Assembly (NCBI RefSeq): GCF_900119165.1
Contig: NZ_FPJG01000006.1
Location: 3,286,001 to 3,350,000 of the forward strand
Direction of reading: 5' to 3'
Length of the DNA: 64,000 bases
Source of the DNA: Amycolatopsis australiensis
GTDB lineage: Bacteria > Actinomycetota > Actinomycetes > Mycobacteriales > Pseudonocardiaceae
Position numbers and translations under genes: made by a program. This document shows, in pieces, positions 42,128 through 54,196 of the stretch. The notes under the pieces were generated by a model. It was not told where the DNA came from and made no database searches. It saw nothing but the letters and a program-made list of their open reading frames with translations. Position 1 is the stretch's first letter. Every line of letters starts with the position of its first letter.

Positions 42128-44146
42128 GTGTCCGCGACGAAATCCGACGTCCCCACCCAGCGCCGGGCGAGCGTGCTGCCCCTGGTCGCGGTCGGCGTGC
42201 TGCTGGCCGCCGTCGTCGCGGTCGGGCTGATCGCGCTGACCGGCGGAGCCGGGTACGTCATCGCCGGCCTGCCGGACCCCGGCCTGGTCACCAAGTACGG
42301 CATCACGGTCGTGCGCGTGCTGTCCGAAGCCGCATCGGTGCTCTGCGTCGGTTCGCTGCTGCTGGCCGCGTTCCTGGTGCCGCCGCAGAAGTCCGGCACC
42401 CTCGCCCCCGAGGGCTACGGCGCACTCCGCGCGGCCGGGATCGCCGCCTGGGTCTGGTTCGGCGCGGCGCTGCTGTCGGTCGCGTTCACCGCCGCCGACA
42501 CGGCCGGGAAGCCGTTCGGCGAGATCCTGGACCCGCAGACGCTGCTGGACCTCGTCGGCGCCATCGAGCAGCCCAAGGCCTGGCTGTGGACCGCGCTGAT
42601 CGCCGTCCTCGTCGCGCTCGGCTGCCGGCTCGCGCTGTCCTGGGGCTGGACGGCGGTGCTGTTCTTCCTGGCCGTCGGCGGGCTCGTGCCGGTCGCGGTC
42701 ACCGGGCACTCCGCCAGCGGCGGCTCGCACGACGTCGCCACCAACAGCCTGCTGTTCCACCTCGTCGCCGCGTCGTTCTGGGTCGGTGGCCTGGTCGCCG
42801 TCCTCGCGCTGGGCTACCGGCGCGGCAGCCACCTGAGCCTCGCCGCGCAGCGGTTCTCGAAGCTGGCGCTGGTGTGCTGGATCGTGATGGCCATCTCCGG
42901 CGTGGTCAACGCGCTGGTCCGCATCGGCCTGAACGACCTGTTCACCACCGACTACGGCCTCCTCGTCGTGGCCAAGACGGTCGCGCTGCTGCTGCTCGGC
43001 GTCTTCGGCCACCAGCAGCGGCAGAAGGGCGTCGCGGACCTCGTCGACGGCAAGGGCGGCCGGCAGCTGCTGCGCCTGGCCGCGGTCGAGATCCTGATCA
43101 TGTTCGTGACGATCGGGATCGCCTCCGGGCTGGCCAGGACGCCACCGCCGGCCGACGCGGTCACCCAGCCGTCGACCACCGAGCTGCTGATCGGCTACGA
43201 CCTCGACGGGCCGCCGACGGTGTGGCGGCTGCTCTTCGACACCCGCTTCGACCTCGTCTACGGCACGCTCGCGCTGGTCCTCGGCGGCCTGTACCTCGCC
43301 GGGGTCCGGCGGCTGCTGCGCCGCGGCGACACCTGGCCGGTCGGCCGCACGGTCGCCTGGATCGCCGGCTGCGTGGTGCTGCTGATCGCGACGTCGTCGG
43401 GCATCGGCCGGTACGCCCCGGCGATGTTCAGCGTCCACATGGGCAACCACATGCTGCTGTCGATGGTGGCGCCGGTGCTGTTCGTGCTCGGCGGCCCGGT
43501 GACGCTCGCCCTGCGCGCCCTGCCCGCCGCGGGCAAGGACACCCCGCCGGGCCCGCGCGAGTGGCTCGTCGCCTTCGTGCACTCCCCGGTGTCGCGCTTC
43601 CTCACCCACCCGGTGGTCGCGCTGCTGCTGTTCGTCGGCTCGTTCTACGCGCTGTACTTCTCCGGCCTGTTCGACAACGCCCTGAACTACCACTGGGCGC
43701 ACCTGGCGATGAACGCACACTTCCTGCTCGCCGGGTACGTCTTCTACTGGCCGGTGATCGGCGTCGACCCCGCGCCGCGGCGGATCCCGTACCTCGGCAG
43801 GCTCGGCATGATGTTCGCCGCGATGCCGTTCCACGCGTTCTTCGGCGTCATCCTGATGAGCAAGCAGACGGTCATCGGGCAGGCGTTCTACAGCCAGCTG
43901 CACCTGCCGTGGGTGTCGGACCTGCTCACCGACCAGCGGCTCGGCGGGGGCATCGCCTGGGCGTCGGGCGAGATCCCGGTGCTGCTCGTGCTGATCGCGC
44001 TGCTGGTGCAGTGGTCGCGCCAGGACGAGCGGGAGGCGAAGCGGCGGGACCGGCGCGAGGCGGCGACCGGCGACGAGGAGCTGACGGCCTACAACGCGAT
44101 GTTGAAGAACCTCGCCGAAGGCAAGCGACCCTCGGGTTCCAGTTGA
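42128..44146 (+). CDS. CopD-CtaG fusion (copper import / cytochrome oxidase assembly)
   Basis: A 672-aa polytopic membrane protein. The N-terminal ~360 residues form a CopD copper-resistance domain (VTGHSASGGSHDVATNSLLFH, AASFWVGGL, SGVVNALVRIG). The C-terminal half is a CtaG/Caa3-type assembly domain (FSVHMGNHMLLSMVAPVLF, AMPFHAFFGVILMSK). The His/Met-rich helices suit Cu handling for haem-copper oxidase. The domain order is the usual actinobacterial fusion. The start is GTG 42128. A cytoplasmic charged tail ends the protein. Confidence 0.9.
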   Translation: MSATKSDVPTQRRASVLPLVAVGVLLAAVVAVGLIALTGGAGYVIAGLPDPGLVTKYGITVVRVLSEAASVLCVGSLLLAAFLVPPQKSGTLAPEGYGALRAAGIAAWVWFGAALLSVAFTAADTAGKPFGEILDPQTLLDLVGAIEQPKAWLWTALIAVLVALGCRLALSWGWTAVLFFLAVGGLVPVAVTGHSASGGSHDVATNSLLFHLVAASFWVGGLVAVLALGYRRGSHLSLAAQRFSKLALVCWIVMAISGVVNALVRIGLNDLFTTDYGLLVVAKTVALLLLGVFGHQQRQKGVADLVDGKGGRQLLRLAAVEILIMFVTIGIASGLARTPPPADAVTQPSTTELLIGYDLDGPPTVWRLLFDTRFDLVYGTLALVLGGLYLAGVRRLLRRGDTWPVGRTVAWIAGCVVLLIATSSGIGRYAPAMFSVHMGNHMLLSMVAPVLFVLGGPVTLALRALPAAGKDTPPGPREWLVAFVHSPVSRFLTHPVVALLLFVGSFYALYFSGLFDNALNYHWAHLAMNAHFLLAGYVFYWPVIGVDPAPRRIPYLGRLGMMFAAMPFHAFFGVILMSKQTVIGQAFYSQLHLPWVSDLLTDQRLGGGIAWASGEIPVLLVLIALLVQWSRQDEREAKRRDRREAATGDEELTAYNAMLKNLAEGKRPSGSS

Positions 44147-44275
44147 GGTTGAGCCCGCGTCCGGATGGCGGGAAAACCGCGGTTTCGGTGCTCCGCCGTG
44201 ATCTCGGGCTGACTTTCGGTAGTCCGACGGTGACCGGCGTCAAGTCGCGATCAGGTGCGCTCTACGATCGTGGGC

Positions 44276-45952
<1,677 letters not shown>

Positions 45953-45968
45953 GGGGGCGGGTTTCCCC

Positions 45969-48812
45969 GTGGAAGCCAGCGAACAGCACCGGACGGGCCC
46001 GTCCTCCCGCGTGGCGGGCGGGCGTCCCGCGCATGCCGGGGAAACCCTCTCCGCAGTCGGCAGGCTGATCGAACGCGCGGACGCGCTGCACCTGCGGGCG
46101 CCCGAGCTCGCGCTGGTCCTCGGCGAGCGAGCGGCCGCGCTGGCCGAAGCCGCCGGGGCCGACGAGCAGTGGATCCGCGCGGAGAGCCTGGTCGTGTCCT
46201 CGCGCGTCCGGCTCGGCGAGCGGCCGGGCACGGTCGGCCGAGCGGTCGCGGCACTGCGCGCGGCCGAGCACGCCGGTTACGGCGACATCGCCGCCCGGCT
46301 GCGCATCGACCTCGCCGTGTGCGCCCGCAGCCTGGGCGTGCCGCTGACCGGGCTCGCCGCGCTGCGGCCGGTCCTGACCGACCCCGTCGTCTCGCCGGTG
46401 CACCGGGCGGCCGCGTTGTGCCACCTCGTCGGCTGCCTCGGGCTGATCGGACGGAAGGCGGAGCTGGACCGGGTGCTCGTGGAGGCGGACAAGCTGGTCC
46501 TCGGCGACGACTCCTTGGGCGCCGACACCCAGCTGCTGGTGCGGGCGTTGCTGCGCGTCGGCACGGCCGCGCACCGGCGCCGCCACGGAGACCTGACGGC
46601 GGCGGCCGACGCGGCCCGCACCGGCCTCGGCTTCCTGGAGAAGCTCGACAACCCGGCCGACGACGGCGGTCTCGTCCGGATCCGGCTGGTGCTGCTCCTG
46701 GTGAGCACGCTGCTGGACCGTGGCGACACGGAAATGGCGTACGAGATCGCGGAGCCGATGCTGGCCGAGCCGGTACGGGCGGCGGGTGTCGCGCCGATGG
46801 GCTGGCTCAGGTTGGCGGTCGCGACGAGGATTCATTTGCCGGCGGGCGCGGGCGAGGCAGCGACCGAGCTGGTCCGCGAAGCCGTGGCGAGCACGGAGCG
46901 GCACGGGCTGGCGGCGGTCACGGCGCGGTTGTGGCTGGAGCTGGCGCAGCTGCAGGAGCGGTTCGGCCAGGCGGAGGAGGCCATCGCGTGCCTGTACCGC
47001 TCCCGGGCGGCGGAGCAGCTGCACGCGCGGGCCCGGCGGCAGGCGTGCAGCGTCCTGGCGGGCGAGTTCGGCACGGGCGAACCGGCGTCGGTGGACCTGG
47101 ACGAGGTGCTGAAGGCGGTGCCGTCCCGGCCGGTCCCGATGGTGGCGGACGAGCCGGCCTCCCCGCCGGCGTCGCCGGTCTGGTCGTTCGGCCGCGAAGA
47201 AGCGGCGAAGCCGGGGCCGGCATGGTCGTTCGAGCGCCCGCGGGTGACGGCCGACGTGGCCGAGACCGCGGTGATGCCGGCGGTGCGGGCGGAACCGGCG
47301 GAACCGCGGGGGCGCCGGGAGCCGGTGGTGGTCGAGCGACGCCCGGAGCCCCGCACGCCACGGCCGGAGCCGATCGAGGTCCGTGCCGAGCACCGCTTGG
47401 GGGCGGCGGAGGTCGGGCCCCCGGGTGAAGTGCGCTCCGAGCGGCGCTCGGGCGCTGCGGAAATTGGGGCTGGGTCGTCGCGCAGGGCGGAGCCGGAGTT
47501 TCGGTCCGAGTCGGTTGAGGTGCGGTCCGAGCGGCACTCGGCGGCTGCTGAGGTCGGATCTTGGTCGTTGCGCCGGCCGGAGCCGGAGTATCGGCCGGAA
47601 CCGGTCGAGGTGCGGTCCGAGCGGCACTCGGCGGCTGCTGAGGTCGGATCTTGGTCGTCGCGCCGGGTAGAGCCGGAGTTTCGGCCGGAACCGGTCGAGG
47701 TGCGGTCCGAGCGCCGGTCGGAGCCGGAGTTCCGGCCGGAGCGCCGGGTAGAGCCGGGATTCAGGTCGGCGTCGGTTGAGGCGGGCTCTGAGCGCCGGTC
47801 GGAGCGGGAGTTCCGGCCGGAGTCGGTCGAGGTGCGGTCCGAGCCGGAGTTCCGGCCGGAGTCGGCTGAGGGGCGGTCCGGGCGCCGGGCGGAGCCCGAG
47901 TTTCGCTCGCAGCCGCTCGAGGCGCGTTCCGGACGTCGGGCGGAGCCGGATGATGTGCGGCCCGGGCGTCGGGCGGAGCAGGAGTTCCGGTCCGAATCGG
48001 CTGAGGCGGGCTCGGAGGCCGGGGCGCGGCGGGCCGAGCCGGAGCGTCGGGTCGAGGCGAGCGAGGCGCGTCCGGCGTCGCGCCGCCGGGAGGCGCCGGC
48101 CGAAGCCGAGCCGAGCGACACCGGGAAGACCAAGTTCTCCTGGGCCGCGCTGGCCGAGCAACGGCTGCGGGAGACCGCCGCCGAACGCGAGTCGGCGCCC
48201 CCGCGCGTCACGCCTGCCCTGCCCCTCGCGCCCGAGCCCGCCGCCGAGCGGGAGCCGTGGGAAGAGCGGCGGGAACCGCAGCCGTCGACGCGTCACGACG
48301 CCGAGCACGGCTCCGTGGCCGCCCGGTCGGTGCTGGACCGCCTGGGGATCTCGCCGTCGGGCGGCACGGGCGGCGGCCGTCGCCGGGCCGAGGACGCCGA
48401 GGCGCGCGCCGAGGAACCGGCCCGTCCCGAGCCGGAACTGGCCCCGCCACCGCGGCCGGAGGACGAGCCGCCCTCGGTGCCGGACTACCGCGACGAAGCC
48501 GAGCCCTGGCTGCCGCGGCTGCGGATGCCACCGTCGCTGGAGCCGATGGAGGACTTCGGCCACTGGACCCCGGCGACGGCCCCGTTCCCGGAGAGCTACG
48601 CCCGAGCCATCGCGGAGGACGAGCCCCCACCGGACGCGGGCCTGGCCGACCTGCTGGCCCGCGCGCTGGCAGAGCACCAGGCGGGCACAGCGAGCGCGGC
48701 GGCGCTGGTGAAGCAGCTGGGCTCGCAGGACACGGGCCGCCGCAACGGCCACGGCCGGAACGGTCACGGAGCGGAAGTCCCGGACTCCCGCCGCCACGGC
48801 ACACCGGACTGA
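45969..48812 (+). CDS. TPR-like protein with long charged repeat region
   Basis: A 947-aa protein starting at GTG 45969, 16 bases after ettA. Residues ~25-375 are Ala/Leu-rich helical hairpins resembling degenerate TPR repeats (LIERADALHLRAPELALVLG, LRAAEHAGYGDIAARLRIDL, AQLQERFGQAEEAIACLYRS). Residues ~440-690 are low-complexity repeats of Arg/Glu/Pro/Ser units such as RSERHSAAAEVGSW and EPEFRPEPVEV. Two longer units are nearly identical at DNA level near 47505-47680. A Pro/Glu-rich tail with short conserved patches (KTKFSWAALAEQRLRE, SVLDRLGISPSGG) ends the chain. Function is unknown; a scaffold role is possible. Confidence 0.75.
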   Translation: MEASEQHRTGPSSRVAGGRPAHAGETLSAVGRLIERADALHLRAPELALVLGERAAALAEAAGADEQWIRAESLVVSSRVRLGERPGTVGRAVAALRAAEHAGYGDIAARLRIDLAVCARSLGVPLTGLAALRPVLTDPVVSPVHRAAALCHLVGCLGLIGRKAELDRVLVEADKLVLGDDSLGADTQLLVRALLRVGTAAHRRRHGDLTAAADAARTGLGFLEKLDNPADDGGLVRIRLVLLLVSTLLDRGDTEMAYEIAEPMLAEPVRAAGVAPMGWLRLAVATRIHLPAGAGEAATELVREAVASTERHGLAAVTARLWLELAQLQERFGQAEEAIACLYRSRAAEQLHARARRQACSVLAGEFGTGEPASVDLDEVLKAVPSRPVPMVADEPASPPASPVWSFGREEAAKPGPAWSFERPRVTADVAETAVMPAVRAEPAEPRGRREPVVVERRPEPRTPRPEPIEVRAEHRLGAAEVGPPGEVRSERRSGAAEIGAGSSRRAEPEFRSESVEVRSERHSAAAEVGSWSLRRPEPEYRPEPVEVRSERHSAAAEVGSWSSRRVEPEFRPEPVEVRSERRSEPEFRPERRVEPGFRSASVEAGSERRSEREFRPESVEVRSEPEFRPESAEGRSGRRAEPEFRSQPLEARSGRRAEPDDVRPGRRAEQEFRSESAEAGSEAGARRAEPERRVEASEARPASRRREAPAEAEPSDTGKTKFSWAALAEQRLRETAAERESAPPRVTPALPLAPEPAAEREPWEERREPQPSTRHDAEHGSVAARSVLDRLGISPSGGTGGGRRRAEDAEARAEEPARPEPELAPPPRPEDEPPSVPDYRDEAEPWLPRLRMPPSLEPMEDFGHWTPATAPFPESYARAIAEDEPPPDAGLADLLARALAEHQAGTASAAALVKQLGSQDTGRRNGHGRNGHGAEVPDSRRHGTPD

Positions 48813-49207
48813 CGTGGCGGCGGAGCCGTCTTCACCACCCGGCCCGAACCAACCCCTCCGCCACGCCCGAACCTCCTGCCGTGAGCCTCCGCACCCCCTG
48901 TCTTCGCCGACCGGCCGCCACCCTTCGCCGAGCGGCCGCCGACCCGGTGAACTGAACCGATCACGTTGACCCCACCCGGCGCAACGCTCGCCGACCACGG
49001 CTGGTCAGCGCGCCGCGAACCCCGCCAACACAACCCGCCGGTAGCTTTACCGATCCCGCAAAATGCCAGCTCCCAGCGCGTTTTTCCGGACTGGCGAACC
49101 CCCGGGTCTTCATGTGATCCCCGACCGCCGCGCATTAGTGTGGGGTGGTCCGGTTCACCGCCGAACCGGCGCGGTGCCACCTCACGCATACTGGAGAGTT
49201 GCCTCAA
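48813..49207. other. Intergenic region upstream of gdh
   Basis: About 395 bases with no supported gene. It probably holds the gdh promoter, with a plausible -10 near CATTAGTGT (49133-49141). No clear ribosome binding site besides weak GAGAG before the gdh ATG. Confidence 0.4.
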
Positions 49208-52200
49208 ATGAGCTCGACCGGAGTCTCGTCCCTGCCCGGAACCGGAGCCGACGCCGAACCCGAATTCGGTGCCCCGCGCTCCCCGGCCAGCCCGGAGCAG
49301 ATCAGGGACGACCTGATCGACGCCGCGGCCGGCCTGGCGCCGGAGATCGGTGAGCTCATCCGGCTCTACTACCGGCACATCCCCGCCGAGGAGATCGTCG
49401 GCGACGCGCCCGTCAACCTCGTCGGTGCCGTCCGCTCGCACCTGCAGCTCGCCAAGCACCGCATGCCCGGCCGCCCGGCCGTGCGGCTGCTCAACCCCAC
49501 CGTCGCCGAGGACGGCTGGGCCCGCGAAGCCACCGTCGTGCAGGTCGTCACCGACGACATGCCCTACCTCGTCGACTCGATCGCCGCCGAGTTCGCCCGT
49601 GACGGGGTGCAGGTGCAGCGGATCGTCCACCCGATCGTCGTCGTCAGCCGGGACCTGACCGGTGAGCTGCTCGAAGTCCACCCCGAAGCCGACCCGGCCG
49701 ACCCGCCCGCGAACTCCGCCGCCGAGTCGTGGATGTACATCGAGATCGACTTCGTCACCGACCGCAATCGTGCCCGCGAGCTCGACAACCGGCTCTCCAG
49801 CGTGCTGGGCGACGTCCGCGAGGTCGTCGAGGACGCCGACAAGATGGCCCAGACGGCCTGCCAGCTCGCGAGCGAACTCGAGAACGACCCGCCGAAGCTG
49901 CCGGAGGACGAGGTGGCCGAGGGCGCCCGGCTGCTGCGCTGGCTGGCCGACGGCCACTTCACCTTCCTCGGCTACCGCCGCTACGAGCTGATCGACAACC
50001 CGCACCCGGAGTCGGACGAACCCGCCCTGCGCGCCGTCCTCGCCTCCGGCCTGGGCGTGCTGCGGCAGGACAGCCTGGCCGCCCGCGGCCTCACCGCCGG
50101 CCCGGACACCGCCGCCACCGCGCTCGCGCCGTCGCTGCTGGTGCTGACCCAGGCGAGCGCGCCCTCGACGGTGCACCGGCCGGTGTACCCGTACTACGTC
50201 GGCGTGAAGACCTTCGACGCCGAGGGCAACGTCACCGGCGAGCACCGGTTCCTCGGCATGTTCACCACGACCGCGCTGCACGAGAACGTGCTCGACATCC
50301 CGGTGGTGTGCAAGCGGGTCCGCGAGGTCATCCACCGCGCCGGCTTCCCGATGGAGTCCTTCTCCGGCCAGCGGATGCTCGAGGTGCTGCAGAACTGGCC
50401 GCGGGCCGACCTGTTCTCCGCCGACACCGACTCGCTGTACGCGACGACGACGGGCGCGATCACGCTGTCCGACCGCCGCCGGCTGCGGCTGTTCCTGCGC
50501 CGCGACCCGTACGGCCGCTTCTACTCCTGCCTCGTCTACCTCCCGCGTGACCGCTACACGACGCGCTCGCGGCTGGCCATGCAGGAAGTCCTGCTCGAAG
50601 AGCTCGAAGGCACCCAGCTCGAGTACAGCGCCCGGATCGGCGAGACCGTCCTGGCGCAGGTGCACTTCGTCGTGCACACCGATCCGGCGCGTCGCCTGGA
50701 GCCGGACACGCTCAAGATCCAGGAGCGGCTGAACGACGCCGTCCGCACCTGGGACGACCGGATGGTCGAGGCCGTTCTCGACGAGCGCCGCGAGCGAGCC
50801 GACGGCGGCGTGGCGGTCGGGATCGTCGGCGAGGAGTCGGCGACCGAGCAGGGCCAGCGCTACGCGGGCGTGTTCCCGGAGGGCTACAAGGAGGACTTCA
50901 CCGCCGAAGAGGCACTGGCCGACCTCCGCGCGCTCGACTCGCTCAGCGACGAAGGCGACCTCGCGCTCTCCTTCTACCGGCCGGCCGACGCCGCCCCGGG
51001 CGAACGGCGCTTCAAGCTGTACCTGCGCGGCGAGGGCGTCACGCTCTCGAAGGTGCTGCCCGTCCTGCAGGCGATGGGCGTCGAGGTCGTCGACGAGCGG
51101 CCGTACGAGCTGCACCGCGAGGACGGCGGCCCGTGCTGGATCTACGACTTCGGGCTGCGCGTCGACCACAAGATGCTCGACGCGTCCGACGACGACGCCG
51201 TGGACGAGCTGCGCGGCCGGTTCGAGGACGCCTTCGAGGCCGCGTGGCACGGCGACGCCGAGGTGGACGGCCTCAACGGCCTGGTCCTGCGGGCCGGGCT
51301 CACCTGGCGCCAGGCCGCCGTGCTGCGCGCGTACTCGCAGTACCTGCGCCAGGCCGGCAGCGCGTTTTCCCACGGTTACATCCAGAACGCGCTGCTGAAC
51401 CACACCCAGATCGCCACCAAGCTGCTGCGGCTGTTCGAGGCCCGCTTCGACCCGAAGCTGCCCGGCGCCGACCGCGAAACGGCCACCGAGACGCTGGCCG
51501 CCGAGCTGAGCGCGATGATCGACGAGGTCACCAGCCTGGACGAGGACCGGATCCTGCGCCGGCTGATGGCCGTCATCCGGGCCACCCTGCGCACGAACTA
51601 CCACGTGCGCGACAGCGACGGGAACCCGCGGCCGTACCTGGCGATCAAGCTCGACCCCGGTGGCGTGCCCGACCTGCCGGAGCCGCGGCCCAAGTTCGAG
51701 ATCTTCGTGTACTCGCCGCGCGTCGAGGGCGTGCACCTGCGCTTCGGCGAGGTCGCGCGCGGCGGCCTGCGCTGGTCGGACCGGCGCGAGGACTTCCGCA
51801 CCGAGATCCTCGGCCTGGTCAAGGCCCAGGCGGTGAAGAACGCGGTGATCGTGCCGGTCGGCGCGAAGGGCGGCTTCGTCGTGAAGCGGCCGCCTGCCCC
51901 GACCGGTGACGCCAGCATCGACCGCGACGCCCAGCTCAACGAGGGCATCGCCTGCTACCGCATGTTCATCTCCGGCCTGCTCGACCTGACCGACAACCGG
52001 ATCGAGGGCAAGACCGTGCCCGCGCCGAACGTCGTCCGGCACGACGGCGACGACTCCTACCTGGTCGTCGCGGCCGACAAGGGCACCGCGAAGTTCTCCG
52101 ACATCGCGAACGAGGTCTCGGCGCAGTACGGCTTCTGGCTCGGTGACGCCTTCGCCTCCGGCGGCTCGGTCGGCTACGACCACAAGGCCATGGGCATCAC

Positions 52201-54196
52201 GGCGAAGGGCGCGTGGGAGAGCGTCAAGCGCCACTTCCGCGAGCTCGGCAAGGACACCCAGACCGAGGACTTCACCGTCGTCGGCATCGGCGACATGATG
52301 GGTGACGTCTTCGGCAACGGCATGCTGCTGAGTGAGCACATCCGGCTGGTCGCCGCGTTCAACCACATGCACGTGTTCCTCGACCCGAACCCGGACGCGG
52401 CGACGTCGTACGCGGAGCGCCGCCGCCTGTTCGACCTGCCGCGCAGCTCGTGGGACGACTACGACCGCTCGCTGATCAGCGAAGGCGGCGGGGTCTACCC
52501 GCGCACGGCGAAGTCGATTCCGATCAGCCCGCAGGTCCGCGAAGCACTGGGCCTGGCGGACGGGGTCACCGCGCTGGCGCCGATGGAGCTGATCCAGGCG
52601 ATCCTGCTGGCGCCGGTCGAGCTGCTCTGGAACGGCGGCATCGGCACCTACGTCAAGGCGGAGTCCGAAAGCCACGCGGCGGCGGGCGACAAGGCCAACG
52701 ACGCCATCCGGGTCGACGGCAAGCAGCTGCGCGTCAAGGTGTTCGGCGAAGGCGGCAACCTCGGCCTCACGCAGCTGGGCCGGATCGAGTTCGCCCGCAA
52801 CGGCGGAAAGATCAACACCGACGCGCTCGACAACTCGGCCGGCGTCGACTGCTCCGACCACGAGGTCAACATCAAGATCCTGCTCGACCACCTCGTCCAG
52901 ACCGGCAAGCTGGAGCGCGAGCAGCGCAACGAGCTGCTGGAGGAGATGACCGACGAGGTCGGTGCGCTGGTGCTCAAGGACAACTACCGGCAGAACGCCG
53001 TCCTCGGCGTCAGCCGGGCGCACGCCGCGCCGATGGTGTCGGTGCACGCGCGGCAGGTCCAGGCGCTGGTCGCCGCGGGCGCGTTCGACCGCAAGCTCGA
53101 AGCACTGCCGAGCAACTCCGAGTTCCGGGAGCTGGAGAAGGCGGGCAAGGGCCTCACGTCGCCGGAGCTGGCGACGCTGCTCGCGCACGTCAAGCTGGAG
53201 CTGAAGGACGAGCTGCTGGCCAGCGACCTGCCCGACTCGAAGGTGTTCGCGGCCCGGCTGCCCGAGTACTTCCCGAAGCCGCTGCGCGAGCGGTTCCCGG
53301 ACGCGATCCACGAGCACCCGCTGCACCGGCAGATCATCACCACGATGATCGCCAACGAGGTCGTCGACGGCGGTGGCATCTCCTTCGTCTACCGGCTGAT
53401 GGAGGAGATGAACGCGACGGCGACCGACGCCGTGCGCGCGTACGCGGTGGTGACGCGCGTGTTCGACCTGCCCGCGCTGTGGCGGGAGATCGACGCGCTG
53501 GACAACGTGGTGCACACCGACGTCGCCGACGCGATGGTGCTGGAGACACGGCGGCTGCTGGACCGGGCCGCGCGCTGGTTCCTCACCAACCGGCCGCAGC
53601 CGCTGGCGCCGCTGTCGGAGATCAAGCGCTTCGGCCGGGTGCTGAACGAGCTGGTCCCGAAGATCGGCGACCTGCTCCGCGGCCGTGAGGCGGAGTCGGT
53701 GCAGGCGCACGCGGACGAGCTGGTCGCCGCGAACGTGCCGCCGGAGCTGGCGCGCCGGGTCGCGTTGCTGCTGCACACCTTCGGCCTGCTCGACGTCACC
53801 GAGGTCGCCGAGCTCGCCGAGCAGCAGATCGGCATCGACGCCACGCACAGCCCGGCGGAAACGGCGGAGCTGTACTACGCGCTCTCGGCGCACCTGGACA
53901 TCGACTCGATGCTCACCGAGATCAGCAAGCTCGAACGCGGCAACCGCTGGCACGCGCTCGCCCGGCTCTCGCTGCGCGACGACGTCTACGGCTCGCTGCG
54001 GGCGATCACGCTGGACGCGTTGCGGCACAGCGATCCCGGGTCGTCCGCGGACGCCAAGATCGCCCAGTGGGAGAAGACGAACGCCTCCCGGCTGCAGCGG
54101 GCGCGCGTCGCGCTGGACGAGATCACCAAGTCCGGCCGGCTCGACCTGGCGACGCTTTCGGTGGCGGCCCGGCAGATCCGGAGCACGGTGCGGTGA
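49208..54196 (+). CDS. gdh: NAD-specific glutamate dehydrogenase (large, ~180 kDa class)
   Basis: A 1662-aa protein of the bacterial NAD-GDH large class, which deaminates glutamate to 2-oxoglutarate. The N-terminal regulatory/ACT-like half includes VVTDDMPYLVDSIAAEFARD and PYYVGVKTFDAEGNVTGEHR. The catalytic region includes GEVARGGLRWSDRREDFRTE, PVGAKGGFVVKRPP (substrate Lys) and GIGDMMGDVFGNGMLLSEH. The long helical C-terminal domain ends the chain. The M. tuberculosis orthologue is Rv2476c. The GTG of the thioesterase gene overlaps the stop (GTGA). Confidence 0.95.
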   Translation: MSSTGVSSLPGTGADAEPEFGAPRSPASPEQIRDDLIDAAAGLAPEIGELIRLYYRHIPAEEIVGDAPVNLVGAVRSHLQLAKHRMPGRPAVRLLNPTVAEDGWAREATVVQVVTDDMPYLVDSIAAEFARDGVQVQRIVHPIVVVSRDLTGELLEVHPEADPADPPANSAAESWMYIEIDFVTDRNRARELDNRLSSVLGDVREVVEDADKMAQTACQLASELENDPPKLPEDEVAEGARLLRWLADGHFTFLGYRRYELIDNPHPESDEPALRAVLASGLGVLRQDSLAARGLTAGPDTAATALAPSLLVLTQASAPSTVHRPVYPYYVGVKTFDAEGNVTGEHRFLGMFTTTALHENVLDIPVVCKRVREVIHRAGFPMESFSGQRMLEVLQNWPRADLFSADTDSLYATTTGAITLSDRRRLRLFLRRDPYGRFYSCLVYLPRDRYTTRSRLAMQEVLLEELEGTQLEYSARIGETVLAQVHFVVHTDPARRLEPDTLKIQERLNDAVRTWDDRMVEAVLDERRERADGGVAVGIVGEESATEQGQRYAGVFPEGYKEDFTAEEALADLRALDSLSDEGDLALSFYRPADAAPGERRFKLYLRGEGVTLSKVLPVLQAMGVEVVDERPYELHREDGGPCWIYDFGLRVDHKMLDASDDDAVDELRGRFEDAFEAAWHGDAEVDGLNGLVLRAGLTWRQAAVLRAYSQYLRQAGSAFSHGYIQNALLNHTQIATKLLRLFEARFDPKLPGADRETATETLAAELSAMIDEVTSLDEDRILRRLMAVIRATLRTNYHVRDSDGNPRPYLAIKLDPGGVPDLPEPRPKFEIFVYSPRVEGVHLRFGEVARGGLRWSDRREDFRTEILGLVKAQAVKNAVIVPVGAKGGFVVKRPPAPTGDASIDRDAQLNEGIACYRMFISGLLDLTDNRIEGKTVPAPNVVRHDGDDSYLVVAADKGTAKFSDIANEVSAQYGFWLGDAFASGGSVGYDHKAMGITAKGAWESVKRHFRELGKDTQTEDFTVVGIGDMMGDVFGNGMLLSEHIRLVAAFNHMHVFLDPNPDAATSYAERRRLFDLPRSSWDDYDRSLISEGGGVYPRTAKSIPISPQVREALGLADGVTALAPMELIQAILLAPVELLWNGGIGTYVKAESESHAAAGDKANDAIRVDGKQLRVKVFGEGGNLGLTQLGRIEFARNGGKINTDALDNSAGVDCSDHEVNIKILLDHLVQTGKLEREQRNELLEEMTDEVGALVLKDNYRQNAVLGVSRAHAAPMVSVHARQVQALVAAGAFDRKLEALPSNSEFRELEKAGKGLTSPELATLLAHVKLELKDELLASDLPDSKVFAARLPEYFPKPLRERFPDAIHEHPLHRQIITTMIANEVVDGGGISFVYRLMEEMNATATDAVRAYAVVTRVFDLPALWREIDALDNVVHTDVADAMVLETRRLLDRAARWFLTNRPQPLAPLSEIKRFGRVLNELVPKIGDLLRGREAESVQAHADELVAANVPPELARRVALLLHTFGLLDVTEVAELAEQQIGIDATHSPAETAELYYALSAHLDIDSMLTEISKLERGNRWHALARLSLRDDVYGSLRAITLDALRHSDPGSSADAKIAQWEKTNASRLQRARVALDEITKSGRLDLATLSVAARQIRSTVR

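Noticed and set aside
48764..54028. Very long reverse-strand frame opposite gdh
   Set aside because: It is an antisense shadow of the well-conserved glutamate dehydrogenase, with no ribosome binding site or family similarity.
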